Source: Undibacterium sp. (GTDB taxonomy: Bacteria; Pseudomonadota; Gammaproteobacteria; Burkholderiales; Burkholderiaceae_D). From it: a stretch of 64,000 bases of DNA. Shown piece by piece: positions 46,801-53,892 of the stretch. Within the stretch, counting starts at the first letter, position 1. The number at the start of each line of letters is the position of its first letter. The stretch lies in assembly GCA_030645915.1 (NCBI GenBank), contig JAUSNO010000005.1, positions 118,535 through 182,534 of the forward strand, written 5' to 3'. Under the pieces are notes generated by a model. The model did no database searches and was not told the origin of the DNA. It was given only the letters and a program-made list of their open reading frames with translations. The position numbers and the translations under genes were made by a program.

Positions 46801-49734
46801 GTGCGGCAACTGGTGCAGGCGCACGCGTATTGGCGCTCCAAAGGACTGGCGGTCGATCTGGCGATCTGGAACGAAGAGCATAACGGCTACCGGCAAGAAT
46901 TACAGGAGCAGATTATCGGTTTGATCTCCTCCGTAAGCGGGGCGCACGCGATTGAGAAACCGGGCGGTATTTTTGTACGCGTCATTGATCAGATCTCTAA
47001 CGAAGACCGGATACTGTTCCAGTCTGTGGCACGGGCGATCTTATCTGACAGCCGTGGCACACTGGCAGAGCAGATCAACCGGCGCGATCTGGTGGAAGAG
47101 CGCAGGCACAACTTCCCTGCCAAGATCTCACCGCTGGCGGAACAGATCAACCGGCGCGAACAGCTCGAAGAGCGCAGGAGGTTTTTCCCCTTCTCCAATA
47201 GCGATTCTGACGGACAGGACAATAAATCCCATCTGACAGAGACCAAGGTGCCACGCCTGACCCCAAGCAGCATCGCCACATCCGCTTCGTCACCAGCGAT
47301 GAGCACGTTACCGCAGCGAGAACTGTCGCTCGCCAACGACATCGGTGGCTTCAGCCCTGACGGACACGAATATGTCATCACTACCTCCAGCCAGCAAGTC
47401 ACCCCGGCACCATGGGTCAATGTATTAGCCAATCCGCAGTTCGGCACGGTGATCTCGGAAAGTGGCCAGGCCTACACCTGGGGAGAGAACGCGCATGAAT
47501 TCCGTCTGACCCCGTGGGCCAATGATCCCGTCAGCGATCTCGGTGGAGAAGTGTTTTATCTGCGCGATGAAGAGACTGGCCGTTACTGGTCGCCTACGCC
47601 GCTGCCCTGCCGCGGCCAGGGTGATTATGTGACCCGGCATGGCTTCGGTTATAGCGTGTTTGAGCATTGCGAAGACGGCCTAGTATCAGAATTAACGGTA
47701 TATGTTGCGCTGGACGCCGCCATCAAATACTCGGTACTACGCATCCGCAACGACTCTGACAGAACGCGGCAATTGTCTGCCACCGGCTACGTCGAATGGG
47801 TACTGGGTGATCTGCGGCCAAAATCCGTGATGCACATTCACACTGAAACTGAGCCCGTCACCCATGCCCTGCTGGCGCGCAATCCCTACAATACGGAATT
47901 CACCCAGCGCACCGCCTTCTTTCATGTCGATAGCAATACACGCAGCATCAGCGGCGACCGCAATGAATTCATCGGCCGCAACCGCTCCCTGCACAACCCT
48001 GCCGCGATGGAGCAAATACGCCTGTCCGGCAAGATTGGCGCAGGCCTGGATCCATGTGCCGCGATGCAGGTGCAGTTTGAACTAGGCCAGGGACAACAAA
48101 AAGAAATCATCTTCATGCTGGGCATGGCCGACAGCCGCCACACCGATGTCAGCCAGTTGATACAACGCCACCGTGGCGCCAGCACCGCCGCAGCGGCGCT
48201 CAATGCCGTGCAGGCTTACTGGCAGCATACGCTGGGAGCGGTACAGGTAGAAACGCCAGATCCAGCCTTCAATGTACTGGCCAATGGCTGGCTGATGTAC
48301 CAGACCATTGCCTGCCGTCTATGGGCGCGCAGTGGCTATTATCAATCCGGCGGGGCTTTCGGCTACCGCGATCAGCTGCAAGACAGCATGGCACTGGTGC
48401 ACAGCGAACCCAAACTGGTACGTGAGCATCTGCTGCTGTGTGCAGCCCACCAATTCATTGAGGGCGATGCACAGCACTGGTGGCACCCGCCCACCGACCG
48501 CGGTGTGCGGACCCATTGTTCAGACGATTTCTTATGGTTGCCGCTGGCAGTGTATCGCTATGTCACCTGCACCGGAGACACCGGCGTGCTGGACGAAGTT
48601 GCCCATTTCATTGAAGGCCGGGCGCTCAATCAGGACGAAGACTCTTACTACGATCTACCCATCCGTTCACCCGAGACCGCCACCCTGTATGTGCATTGCG
48701 TCAGGGCGATTGAACGCGGCTTGAGATTTGGCGTACACGGTCTGTCGCTGATCGGCTCCTGCGATTGGAACGACGGCATGGATAAAGTCGGACAGCACGG
48801 CAAAGGCGAAAGTGTCTGGCTCAGCTTCTTCCTGTACGAAGTGCTGATGCGCTTTGCCGAAGTGGCGACCATCAAAGACGACCGCGCATTTTCCGAGCGC
48901 TGCCATCGCGAAGCCACCCAACTGCAGCAAAACATCGAGAGCAATGCCTGGGATGGAAAATGGTATCGCCGCGCCTATTTTGACGATGGTACGCCGCTCG
49001 GTTCCGCACAAAATGTGGAGTGCCAGATTGACTCCATTTCGCAAAGCTGGTCAGTGTTATCGGGGGCCGGTGACACCAACCGCTCGGCCATGGCCATGCA
49101 AGCGGTTGACCGCCGCCTGGTCAGGCGCGACGACGCGATCATCCAGCTGCTTGATCCGCCCTTCGACAAGTCAGACCAGAACCCCGGCTACATCCGCGGC
49201 TATGTACCGGGCGTGCGAGAAAACGGTGGGCAGTACACCCATGCCGCCATCTGGACTGCCATGGCGTTCGCCAAAATGGAGGGTGCCGAGAATAAGAAAC
49301 GCGCCTGGGAATTAATGCAAATGATCAACCCGGTCAATCATGGCAAGAACGCCGCAACTATTGCCAGATACAAGGTCGAACCGTATGTCATCGCCGCCGA
49401 TGTATATGCGGTAGCGCCGCACGTGGGCAGAGGTGGCTGGACCTGGTACACCGGATCATCTGGCTGGATGTACCGGCTGATGACCGAATCGCTGCTAGGC
49501 TTACATCTAATGGGTGACAAACTGATGATCACGCCATGCCTGCCGCCAGAGTGGGACAGCTACCGATTGCATTACCGCTATCGCGACACGATGTATCACC
49601 TCGTCATCACGCAAAGCCGCCATGCCGATGCAGTCGCCAGCGTGACCGTCGATGGCGTCAGGCAAGCGGACGGAATAATTATGCTGATGGATGACCGGCG
49701 CACGCATGCTGTCGAGATTGTAGTGAAGGCTTAA
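40813..49734 (+). CDS. ndvB: Cyclic beta-1,2-glucan synthase (NdvB/Cgs-like)
   Basis: A 2973-residue inner membrane enzyme that initiates, elongates and cyclises beta-1,2-glucan from UDP-glucose. In order: helical N-terminal region; two membrane helices (LSIYLSSILLLTLLATSVITF; ALVTVLGILATSQLALAM); GT84 domain with LDTDTELPRD and RRHRWIRGDWQ; more membrane helices; a glycoamylase-like domain (YDFLYDPGTHLLAIGYNV, GVPGLGFKRGL); and two beta-sandwich plus GH94 phosphorylase parts with GSCDWNDGMDKVG and RENGGQYTHAAIWTAMAF. Length is slightly above Agrobacterium ChvB. GTG 40813 has AGAAAGAAG ahead. A duplicated 24-residue unit occurs at 47062-47205. Confidence 0.93.
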   Translation: MKPDNHSFSDIFLSLKKALFAGSSDHSAALDDALPLRAELFSALQMEQHGRILANAHKLSTGWGRDQLLSRLADNENVIIDACNQLTDAVKIGRQVTPAAEWLLDNFYLIEEQIRTAKRHLPKNYSKELPRLLRGNSAGRPRVYDIALETISHGDGRVDPEGLSSFVSAYQQVTTLKLGELWAIPIMLRLALIENLRRVSARLAAARTNRDLACSWADKMAETAETDPNNLILLVADMARSQPPMDSSFVAELVRRLQGQSPALMLPLTWLSQRLTETGQTIEQLVQFESQQQAADQVSISNSIGSLRFLSSMDWREFVESMSLVDHILRKDPAQVYAQMDFATRDHYRHVVENIAKHSSLSEIEVADNAIRFASTNKANNKMNGPDDDRTAHVGYYLIGRGVRELERSAAFQLPIVKELKRAGAVAPLSIYLSSILLLTLLATSVITFKTYRDGVNEYVIALVTVLGILATSQLALAMVNWITTLITLPRLLPRMDFSKGIPLASSTLVVVPTLLFTKSNIDELTEALEVRFLANRDRHLRFCLLTDFADAASESMPADAQLLKFAKNNIDELNAKYRSAEVPFDYFILLHRPRRWNGQEKSWMGYERKRGKLADLNAFLRGGATEAFSLIVGDTEGMSNIRYVITLDTDTELPRDTARKFVATMAHPLNRARYDEKLQRVCEGYGILQPRVAVSLPGANASRYEIMCGGEIGIDPYTRTVSDVYQDVFGEGSFIGKGIYEVDVFEHALKGRMPENRILSHDLLEGCYARAGLLSDVQLHEQHPSSYSADVSRRHRWIRGDWQIASWLLPNVPGTCDPATGKIARCRNPLSALSRWKLFDNLRRSIVPVALTALLVIGWTLLPSSWFWTLTVLAILLIPALSSLIFHLLRKPHDVLLRQHVSGVLRSTNQHSIQAALTLSFLPYEAWFNLDAIVRTQWRVMFSRRQLLEWKPSSETNRQSAQDLRSYFRSMWIAPAVALATAAYLLTDRPMALPAAAPVLLLWLAAPFVAFWISRPIGRPPAHLTDEQTLFLTSLARKTWLFFDTYVTEKDNWLPPDNVQEYPVAAIAHRTSPTNIGMSLLANLAAHDFGYITAGRMLERTKNTLQTMSKLERYQGHFYNWYDTQHLTPLHPIYVSAVDSGNLAGHLLTLRPGLVALADTPIIGPRVFLGIKDTYDALIANTSEEHRKKLLSFGSDLTSACLSAPETLIVAHDFLVRLNKGASLFIAGLDLTSESAPNALLNIWANALANQCRDALNELSALAPWTQILAPAEWINDFPRLVAIPSLRQLAQLHTGMNALVERQRNEDGTTKDHETLALLNQMVTEGSMHANERLHLIEELALQCTASAQKEYDFLYDPGTHLLAIGYNVTERRRDVSHYDLLASEARLTTFVAIAQGQLPQESWFALGRQLTIADGEPILLSWSGSMFEYLMPLLVMPTFDNTLLDQTYRSAVQRQIDYGTERGVPWGISESGYNGFDASLNYQYRAFGVPGLGFKRGLGDDLVIAPYASMMALMVAPEQACKNLQELSTLGFEGIFGFYEAIDYTQSRLPRGQSNTVIRSFMTHHQGMGFLSLAYLLLNRPMQKRFESDPLFQATMQLLHERVPKATATYSNTTEMADIRTTANEQEMPMRVLNRPDTRTPEVQLLSNGRYHVMITAAGGSYSRWNNMAITRWREDSTRDNWGTFCYVRDMENGHFWSTAFQPTLAQPSSYEVIFSEGRAEFRRSDNNFNMHTEIVVSPEDDIELRRTRIINRSRYRRTIEITSYAEVVLAPSAADAMHPAFSNLFVQTEIVEPRHAILCTRRPRSVEEKNPWMFHLVAVHGAETDAVSYETDRMQFIGRGNTVAAPQAMLERGALANTQGSVLDPIVAIRYLITLEPEQSASFDMVTGIAESRDICLELIEKYQDRHLADRVVELSWTHSQVMLRQLNASEADAQLYGRLANSVVYVNPMLRADASLLMRNQRGQSGLWSHAISGDLPIVLLQIKNQENIALVRQLVQAHAYWRSKGLAVDLAIWNEEHNGYRQELQEQIIGLISSVSGAHAIEKPGGIFVRVIDQISNEDRILFQSVARAILSDSRGTLAEQINRRDLVEERRHNFPAKISPLAEQINRREQLEERRRFFPFSNSDSDGQDNKSHLTETKVPRLTPSSIATSASSPAMSTLPQRELSLANDIGGFSPDGHEYVITTSSQQVTPAPWVNVLANPQFGTVISESGQAYTWGENAHEFRLTPWANDPVSDLGGEVFYLRDEETGRYWSPTPLPCRGQGDYVTRHGFGYSVFEHCEDGLVSELTVYVALDAAIKYSVLRIRNDSDRTRQLSATGYVEWVLGDLRPKSVMHIHTETEPVTHALLARNPYNTEFTQRTAFFHVDSNTRSISGDRNEFIGRNRSLHNPAAMEQIRLSGKIGAGLDPCAAMQVQFELGQGQQKEIIFMLGMADSRHTDVSQLIQRHRGASTAAAALNAVQAYWQHTLGAVQVETPDPAFNVLANGWLMYQTIACRLWARSGYYQSGGAFGYRDQLQDSMALVHSEPKLVREHLLLCAAHQFIEGDAQHWWHPPTDRGVRTHCSDDFLWLPLAVYRYVTCTGDTGVLDEVAHFIEGRALNQDEDSYYDLPIRSPETATLYVHCVRAIERGLRFGVHGLSLIGSCDWNDGMDKVGQHGKGESVWLSFFLYEVLMRFAEVATIKDDRAFSERCHREATQLQQNIESNAWDGKWYRRAYFDDGTPLGSAQNVECQIDSISQSWSVLSGAGDTNRSAMAMQAVDRRLVRRDDAIIQLLDPPFDKSDQNPGYIRGYVPGVRENGGQYTHAAIWTAMAFAKMEGAENKKRAWELMQMINPVNHGKNAATIARYKVEPYVIAADVYAVAPHVGRGGWTWYTGSSGWMYRLMTESLLGLHLMGDKLMITPCLPPEWDSYRLHYRYRDTMYHLVITQSRHADAVASVTVDGVRQADGIIMLMDDRRTHAVEIVVKA
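47062..47205 (+). repeat. In-frame tandem duplication inside the glucan synthase gene
   Basis: Two 72 nt (24 codon) units, starting at 47062 and 47134, encode LAEQINRRDLVEERRHNFP and LAEQINRREQLEERRRFFP. They lie in a polar linker before a Ser/Thr/Pro-rich stretch and the second sandwich domain. Confidence 0.75.
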
Positions 49735-49771
49735 TTTAGTTCATTTTTTGTCTCAAAAAAACTGAAACACG

Positions 49772-49868
49772 GCATGGCCCACCACGCACTAGGCGGAGCG
49801 CACTATTCATGCGACTTGCAGGCCAGATAGTCTGCAAACCCGCATGATTAGTGCGCGCCGGGCCATGC
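49772..49868. repeat. Palindromic intergenic element, copy E
   Basis: A 97 nt element 38 bp after the glucan synthase stop. Outer arms GCATGGCCC/GGGCCATGC enclose ACCACGCACT. The left arm carries one extra 14 bp unit AGGCGGAGCGCACT at 49791-49804, which is absent from its right arm and which is the complement of the unit doubled in copy G. Confidence 0.85.
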
Positions 49869-49897
49869 TGTTTTTAAAAAATCATGTGGGGATTTAT

Positions 49898-50100
49898 CAG
49901 CAGTTCTCATTTCAAAACTTGAAGTGATTGACGACGTATTTTTTTGTTTCTTTCGTGCTCTTTTTCGTGCTTTTCGTGTTCAAGGTGTTGATTTGTTTGT
50001 CGGTGTTTTAAAAACAACAATTTTTGGGGCACGAAAGGCACGAACAAAAGCCGAAAAATGCGAAAGAATGATGCGTTAATTGTTGAAATGAGGATTGCTG
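49898..50100. mobile_element. MITE-like element, copy 2
   Basis: A 203 nt element with ends CAGCAGTTCTCATTTCAAAA and TTGAAATGAGGATTGCTG; inner sequence closely matches copies 1 and 3 (shared TTTGTTTCTTTCGTGCTCTT and GTGCTTTTCGTGTTCAAG). It stands between the glucan synthase terminator element and the toxin-antitoxin operon. No ORF inside. Confidence 0.85.
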
Positions 50101-50194
50101 GAGATTGATGGGTATGTATTCACTAATAAAAAATGGCTTTATGATACTCATTGAATACAAATAATAAAGACCAGCATCTAAACCATCTTGCGCA

Positions 50195-50216
50195 AATGTA
50201 CCTCATGAGGTACATT
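50195..50216. promoter_or_regulatory. Operator of the toxin-antitoxin pair
   Basis: A perfect 22 bp palindrome with half-site AATGTACCTCA, ending 7 bp before the toxin start. Position and symmetry fit autorepression by the antitoxin HTH. Confidence 0.75.
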
Positions 50217-50223
50217 ACATTAA

Positions 50224-50592
50224 ATGATCAAACAAAAATCAGTTCCAAAACTCAACGCGATTTTTTATAAGTCAGAAATGGGTTCAGAGCCAGTTAAAGA
50301 GTGGTTGTTGGACCTCACTAAAATTGACAGAAGACAGGTCGGCGGTGAAATCTCCTACGTACAATTTAAATGGCCTATCGGAAAACCACAGGTAGACCAT
50401 TTGCGCGGTGCAATTTGGGAGGTTCGCACCACTCTTAAAACACGAATAGCACGTGTTTTGTTTGCTGTTGAAGGCAATGAAATGGTGTTATTACATGGTT
50501 TCATTAAAAAGACGCAAGCAACCGACAAGAGTGATATTGATTTAGCAGAAGTTAGATACAAAGATTGGAAACAGCATCATGAAAAAAAATAA
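50224..50592 (+). CDS. HigB/RelE-superfamily toxin (phage Gp49-like)
   Basis: A 122-residue protein of the RelE/HigB superfamily, Gp49-like branch. Motifs are SEPVKEWLLDLTKIDRRQVGGEI, then LRGAIWEVRTTLKTRIARVLFAV and LLHGFIKKTQATDKSDIDLAEVRY, the usual order. Such toxins cleave mRNA on the ribosome. The toxin-first order with the antitoxin behind and a 14 base overlap is the HigBA arrangement. Codon use is more AT-rich than in neighbours, suggesting acquisition. Key catalytic Arg and Lys residues are present (Arg in EVRTT, FIKK) but not verified by alignment. Confidence 0.9.
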   Translation: MIKQKSVPKLNAIFYKSEMGSEPVKEWLLDLTKIDRRQVGGEISYVQFKWPIGKPQVDHLRGAIWEVRTTLKTRIARVLFAVEGNEMVLLHGFIKKTQATDKSDIDLAEVRYKDWKQHHEKK

Positions 50593-50884
50593 CCCTCGGA
50601 CCGGCTCAAATTTTGATGACTTTCTCAAAGAGGAAGGCATTTATGATGAGGTCACTGCAAAGGCGCTGAAAAGAGCGATCGCTGAACAATTAAAAGAAGG
50701 TATGCAAGAGCTTCACATGACCAAGGTTGCGATGGCCGCGCGTATGGAAACAAGCCGCACACAAGTAGATCGTTTGCTTGATCCAGATAATTTGAAGATT
50801 CAGTTTGATAGTTTAGTTAAAGCCGCCACAGCAATTGGTAAGCACGTGGAAATTCGTTTAGTTGATGATCCTGCGGCTGCATAA
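50579..50884 (+). CDS. XRE-family antitoxin
   Basis: A 101-residue HTH protein, helix-turn-helix from MTKVAMAARMETSRTQVDRLLDPDN, then a short ILE-rich helix. It is the HigA-type partner of the preceding toxin and likely represses the operon at the 22 bp palindrome. It starts inside the toxin gene end, so it is translationally coupled. The N-terminus NNPRTGSNFDDFLKEEGIYDEVTAKALK is typical of the group. Confidence 0.9.
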   Translation: MKKNNPRTGSNFDDFLKEEGIYDEVTAKALKRAIAEQLKEGMQELHMTKVAMAARMETSRTQVDRLLDPDNLKIQFDSLVKAATAIGKHVEIRLVDDPAAA

Positions 50885-51008
50885 AAGAAAAACACATGGC
50901 AAATTTATAATAGATAACGACTGTTGACGCGCACCGAAAAGTGACCCCAACACTATGTGTTCACAATGTTGTGTGCAAATCGATGCAGTGAAACGCACGC
51001 ATTGGATA

Positions 51009-51042
51009 TAAAAATAAAGCCGCTCAAGCGGCTCTATTTTTA
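51009..51042. terminator. Bidirectional terminator between antitoxin and chemoreceptor genes
   Basis: AAAAATAAAGCCGCTC and GAGCGGCTCTATTTTTA-like arms (AAGCCGCTC-AAGCGGCTC stem) with A- and T-runs, between convergent genes. Confidence 0.75.
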
Positions 51043-51062
51043 TGAGTGCCGTCCTTGCCTCA

Positions 51063-53081
51063 CTACGCCACGCGAAAATTCGCGATCTCGTGTTGCAGGG
51101 TTTCAGCTTGTTGCGTAAGTGCGCCAGAGGCGGCCGAGGTTTCCTCTACCAATGCCGCGTTATGCTGGGTGCTTTCATCGAGTTCCTGAATCGTCCTGGC
51201 GGCTTGTCCTACGCCTTCCGCCTGCTCTTTTGCAGCGACTGAAATTTCATTGAGGTAGCCGTTGATTTGCTTGGCATTGTCTACCATGGTCGCCATGGTA
51301 GAACCTGCTTTTTCGACGATGATGGTACCGCTGGCGATTTGATCAACGCTGTTGGAGATCAGTTCCTTGATTTCTCGCGCGGCATCGGCACTGCGCTGCG
51401 CCAGGCCGCGTACTTCGCTGGCAACCACGGCAAAGCCACGCCCGGATTCACCGGCACGAGCGGCCTCCACTGCCGCGTTCAGCGCCAGGATATTGGTTTG
51501 AAAAGCAATGCCGTTAATCACGCCAATAATGTCGTTAATCTTTGACGACGAGGCATGAATGTTTTGCATGGTATGCACCACAGAACGGATGATTTCACCC
51601 CCCTTCTCAGCGACATCGGCATTCGTTGCGGCAAAGTTCGCTGCCAATTTCGCACGTTCAGCAGTGTTGCCAACGGTCGCCCCGATTTCTTCCATGGCAG
51701 CCGCCTGCTCCTCAAGAGACGCCGCGGCGGATTCGGTTCTGCCAGAAAGATCAAGGCTTGCTGCCGCAATTTCCTCACTGGTGGCATGCAAAGAGCGTGC
51801 CGAATGACGTACCGTACGAATCAATCCATGCAGTGCGTCGTAGGCTTTGCGCAAATCATGAATAACCTCGGCAGGCTCATCGCGGCCCCATGGTTTTGCC
51901 GGCATCTGACGCAGATCACCCTCGGCCATTTCCTGCAAATGCTTGCTGATGAGCAGCAAGCCACCACGTGTCACCATAAAAAATGAATAGAAAAAATACG
52001 CCGCCAACAACATGCCGAGCAACACCAGGCTGTCGATGGAATATAAGGTCGTTTTAGTGGAAGAGATGCGTTTGGCAAGCAAGATATCGAGTTCGCTCAA
52101 CAGGCGCTGCGCAAGCAGATATTGCCCGTCAATGACTTTATTGGCAGAAGTTAAATAGACCGCTTGCGCTTCCGGCGAAAAATCCTGGCTGTCGATGACA
52201 CTCTTGCGTGCCAAAGCGAAGAACGCCGTGGTGTCATCGAGGGTCTGCCCAGCATTGATTTTCTCTGCCAGGGATTTGTTGGAGGCAAACGATTTCGCTA
52301 ATCCATCGCGCATGTTTTTACCTTGAAACTCAGCGATCGGGATCAGCTCGCTCAGGCTTCGTTGTTGTGCGGGCGTAATTGCCGCCGACTTCATGACACT
52401 CAGGCCAACACCTCTTAGCTTGCCGCTACTTTCAACGATGTCGGGCAATCTGAATAAGGCGGAATCCATCAAAAAATAACTATCAATATCCGGATCCAAA
52501 GTCAGGTTGGATGCGTCGGTAACTTCTGCCAATAACGCCATCAGCGCTTCAACATGCACGGTATGCGCCTTGAAAACTGACTCAACATCTTTACCCGCAC
52601 CTGATTGCGCATACGCTGCCTGCACGGCGGCAAATTCTTTTGCGGTAGTTAACTCGCGGCCCAAGCGTTGATCTGTTTCAGCCAATTTAGCTTGTGCCGC
52701 CTGCAATTTTTCTTTGATTGCCGCCATGGTATCGGGCTCTTTTCCGAAAACTATCGCCGCTGTTGCATCACGGCGCAATTGCTGGGCCAGGTCGAGGACA
52801 GGAAAAATTTCACGGTTATATTCGACGCCGAGACGTTCCTTGGCAGAAAAATTGATCGCATCGAGCATGCTGGTATTATAAAACCAGGCCAATACGCTGA
52901 GCGGTATCAAAAACATGGCGCAAATCACCATGGCTTTTGAGGTGAAACGCATATTTCGCATCAGCACGACACCAAATGTCCAAAAGCCATGCGCATCAAA
53001 TGCCGTGCCCGAGGCTACCTTACTTTCGGGCGCTGCAAGAAACTGCTGCAACTCCGGGCTTACTCTCGCTATTTTTGCCAT
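51063..53081 (-). CDS. Methyl-accepting chemotaxis protein
   Basis: A 672-residue transmembrane receptor. After a cytoplasmic N-terminus of about 45 residues, a first membrane helix (AMVICAMFLIPLSVLAWFY), a periplasmic helical sensor of about 280 residues rich in Ala, a second membrane helix (SLVLLGMLLAAYFFYSFFMV), a HAMP region and the MA signalling domain with hairpin tip EVRGLAQRSADAAREIKELI. No C-terminal NWETF-like pentapeptide for CheR is seen; it ends ANFRVA. It lacks che genes nearby. It ends at a bidirectional terminator. Confidence 0.93.
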   Translation of the reverse strand: MAKIARVSPELQQFLAAPESKVASGTAFDAHGFWTFGVVLMRNMRFTSKAMVICAMFLIPLSVLAWFYNTSMLDAINFSAKERLGVEYNREIFPVLDLAQQLRRDATAAIVFGKEPDTMAAIKEKLQAAQAKLAETDQRLGRELTTAKEFAAVQAAYAQSGAGKDVESVFKAHTVHVEALMALLAEVTDASNLTLDPDIDSYFLMDSALFRLPDIVESSGKLRGVGLSVMKSAAITPAQQRSLSELIPIAEFQGKNMRDGLAKSFASNKSLAEKINAGQTLDDTTAFFALARKSVIDSQDFSPEAQAVYLTSANKVIDGQYLLAQRLLSELDILLAKRISSTKTTLYSIDSLVLLGMLLAAYFFYSFFMVTRGGLLLISKHLQEMAEGDLRQMPAKPWGRDEPAEVIHDLRKAYDALHGLIRTVRHSARSLHATSEEIAAASLDLSGRTESAAASLEEQAAAMEEIGATVGNTAERAKLAANFAATNADVAEKGGEIIRSVVHTMQNIHASSSKINDIIGVINGIAFQTNILALNAAVEAARAGESGRGFAVVASEVRGLAQRSADAAREIKELISNSVDQIASGTIIVEKAGSTMATMVDNAKQINGYLNEISVAAKEQAEGVGQAARTIQELDESTQHNAALVEETSAASGALTQQAETLQHEIANFRVA

Positions 53082-53180
53082 ATCGTTCTACTCCAGCGTG
53101 GATTTTTATTGAGATAAAAGTTGATATTCAGCTTGCTGTCACTTGGAAGCGTGGATGCGCGTGAAATGCATCATCAATAC

Positions 53181-53588
53181 TTACTTGAGTGCTGCTACTC
53201 TGCATAATTCTGCCTGTAATCGCTCGATATCGATTGGTTTAGCGACATAACCGTCTGCCCCCGCCTGCGATAACCTGGCCATATCGTTTGGCTCGGCATG
53301 TCCGGTCGCCATGATAATGCGCTGGTGCTGGTCGGTGCCGCGCTCCTGTCGCCGAATGGCGGCAAGGACTTCAAGACCGTCCATCACCGGCATCATGACA
53401 TCGAGCAGAACAACATCAAAGCGCCGCTGTGCCAGACATGCCAGCGCTTTTGCCCCGTCATCGACCATCGCACCGGAATGCCCCAGATTTTTCAGCATGA
53501 TGACCGTTGCATGCTGGATAAATTCGTCATCATCCGCCACCAGGACACTTAACGAACGATGGGATTTGTTAACGCTGCTCAACGACAT
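53181..53588 (-). CDS. Stand-alone receiver-domain response regulator
   Basis: A 135-residue protein that is only a receiver domain: VLVADDDEFIQ (acidic pair), phospho-Asp in VVLLDVMMPVMDG, Thr/Ser in IMATGHA, and Lys in GYVAKPID. All the catalytic positions are intact. Such proteins act as CheY-like or phosphotransfer intermediates. It sits 99 bp upstream of the chemoreceptor on the same strand and could be co-transcribed with it. Confidence 0.9.
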   Translation of the reverse strand: MSLSSVNKSHRSLSVLVADDDEFIQHATVIMLKNLGHSGAMVDDGAKALACLAQRRFDVVLLDVMMPVMDGLEVLAAIRRQERGTDQHQRIIMATGHAEPNDMARLSQAGADGYVAKPIDIERLQAELCRVAALK

Positions 53589-53779
53589 GGATTTGGCTAC
53601 CTGATTGGATAAAACAGCATCAAATGGGTCACAAAATTACGCAATGCTTAACAATTGCTTAGGTTACCAGCGAGTATTTGACGGCGCCCAAACATTGTCA
53701 ACAACATTGGTGCCGCGCAACAAAATTTAACAAAAATTAACATTAAATAGCCCTCGGCATTTCTCACTTTCATGCCATG

Positions 53780-53795
53780 TGTTGGACAACGCACA
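53780..53795. promoter_or_regulatory. Palindromic operator-like site 15
   Basis: TGTTGGACAACGCACA followed by GA, close to site 5 in sequence, 98 bp upstream of the flavin oxidoreductase start. The region 53589-53892 shows no further gene. Confidence 0.5.
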
Positions 53796-53892
53796 GAGTG
53801 TTCAAGCACTTTCCCTTAGTCTTGGTTTTGGCTGGCAAGCGTTGGACAAACATGCTCCAACCGTGCCAGTGCCGCCACTAAAGGAGTATTTC

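Noticed and set aside
40711..49734. Many long open frames on the minus strand and other frames inside the glucan synthase gene
   Set aside because: Shadows of a strongly biased coding sequence; the plus frame has complete GT84 and GH94 motifs.
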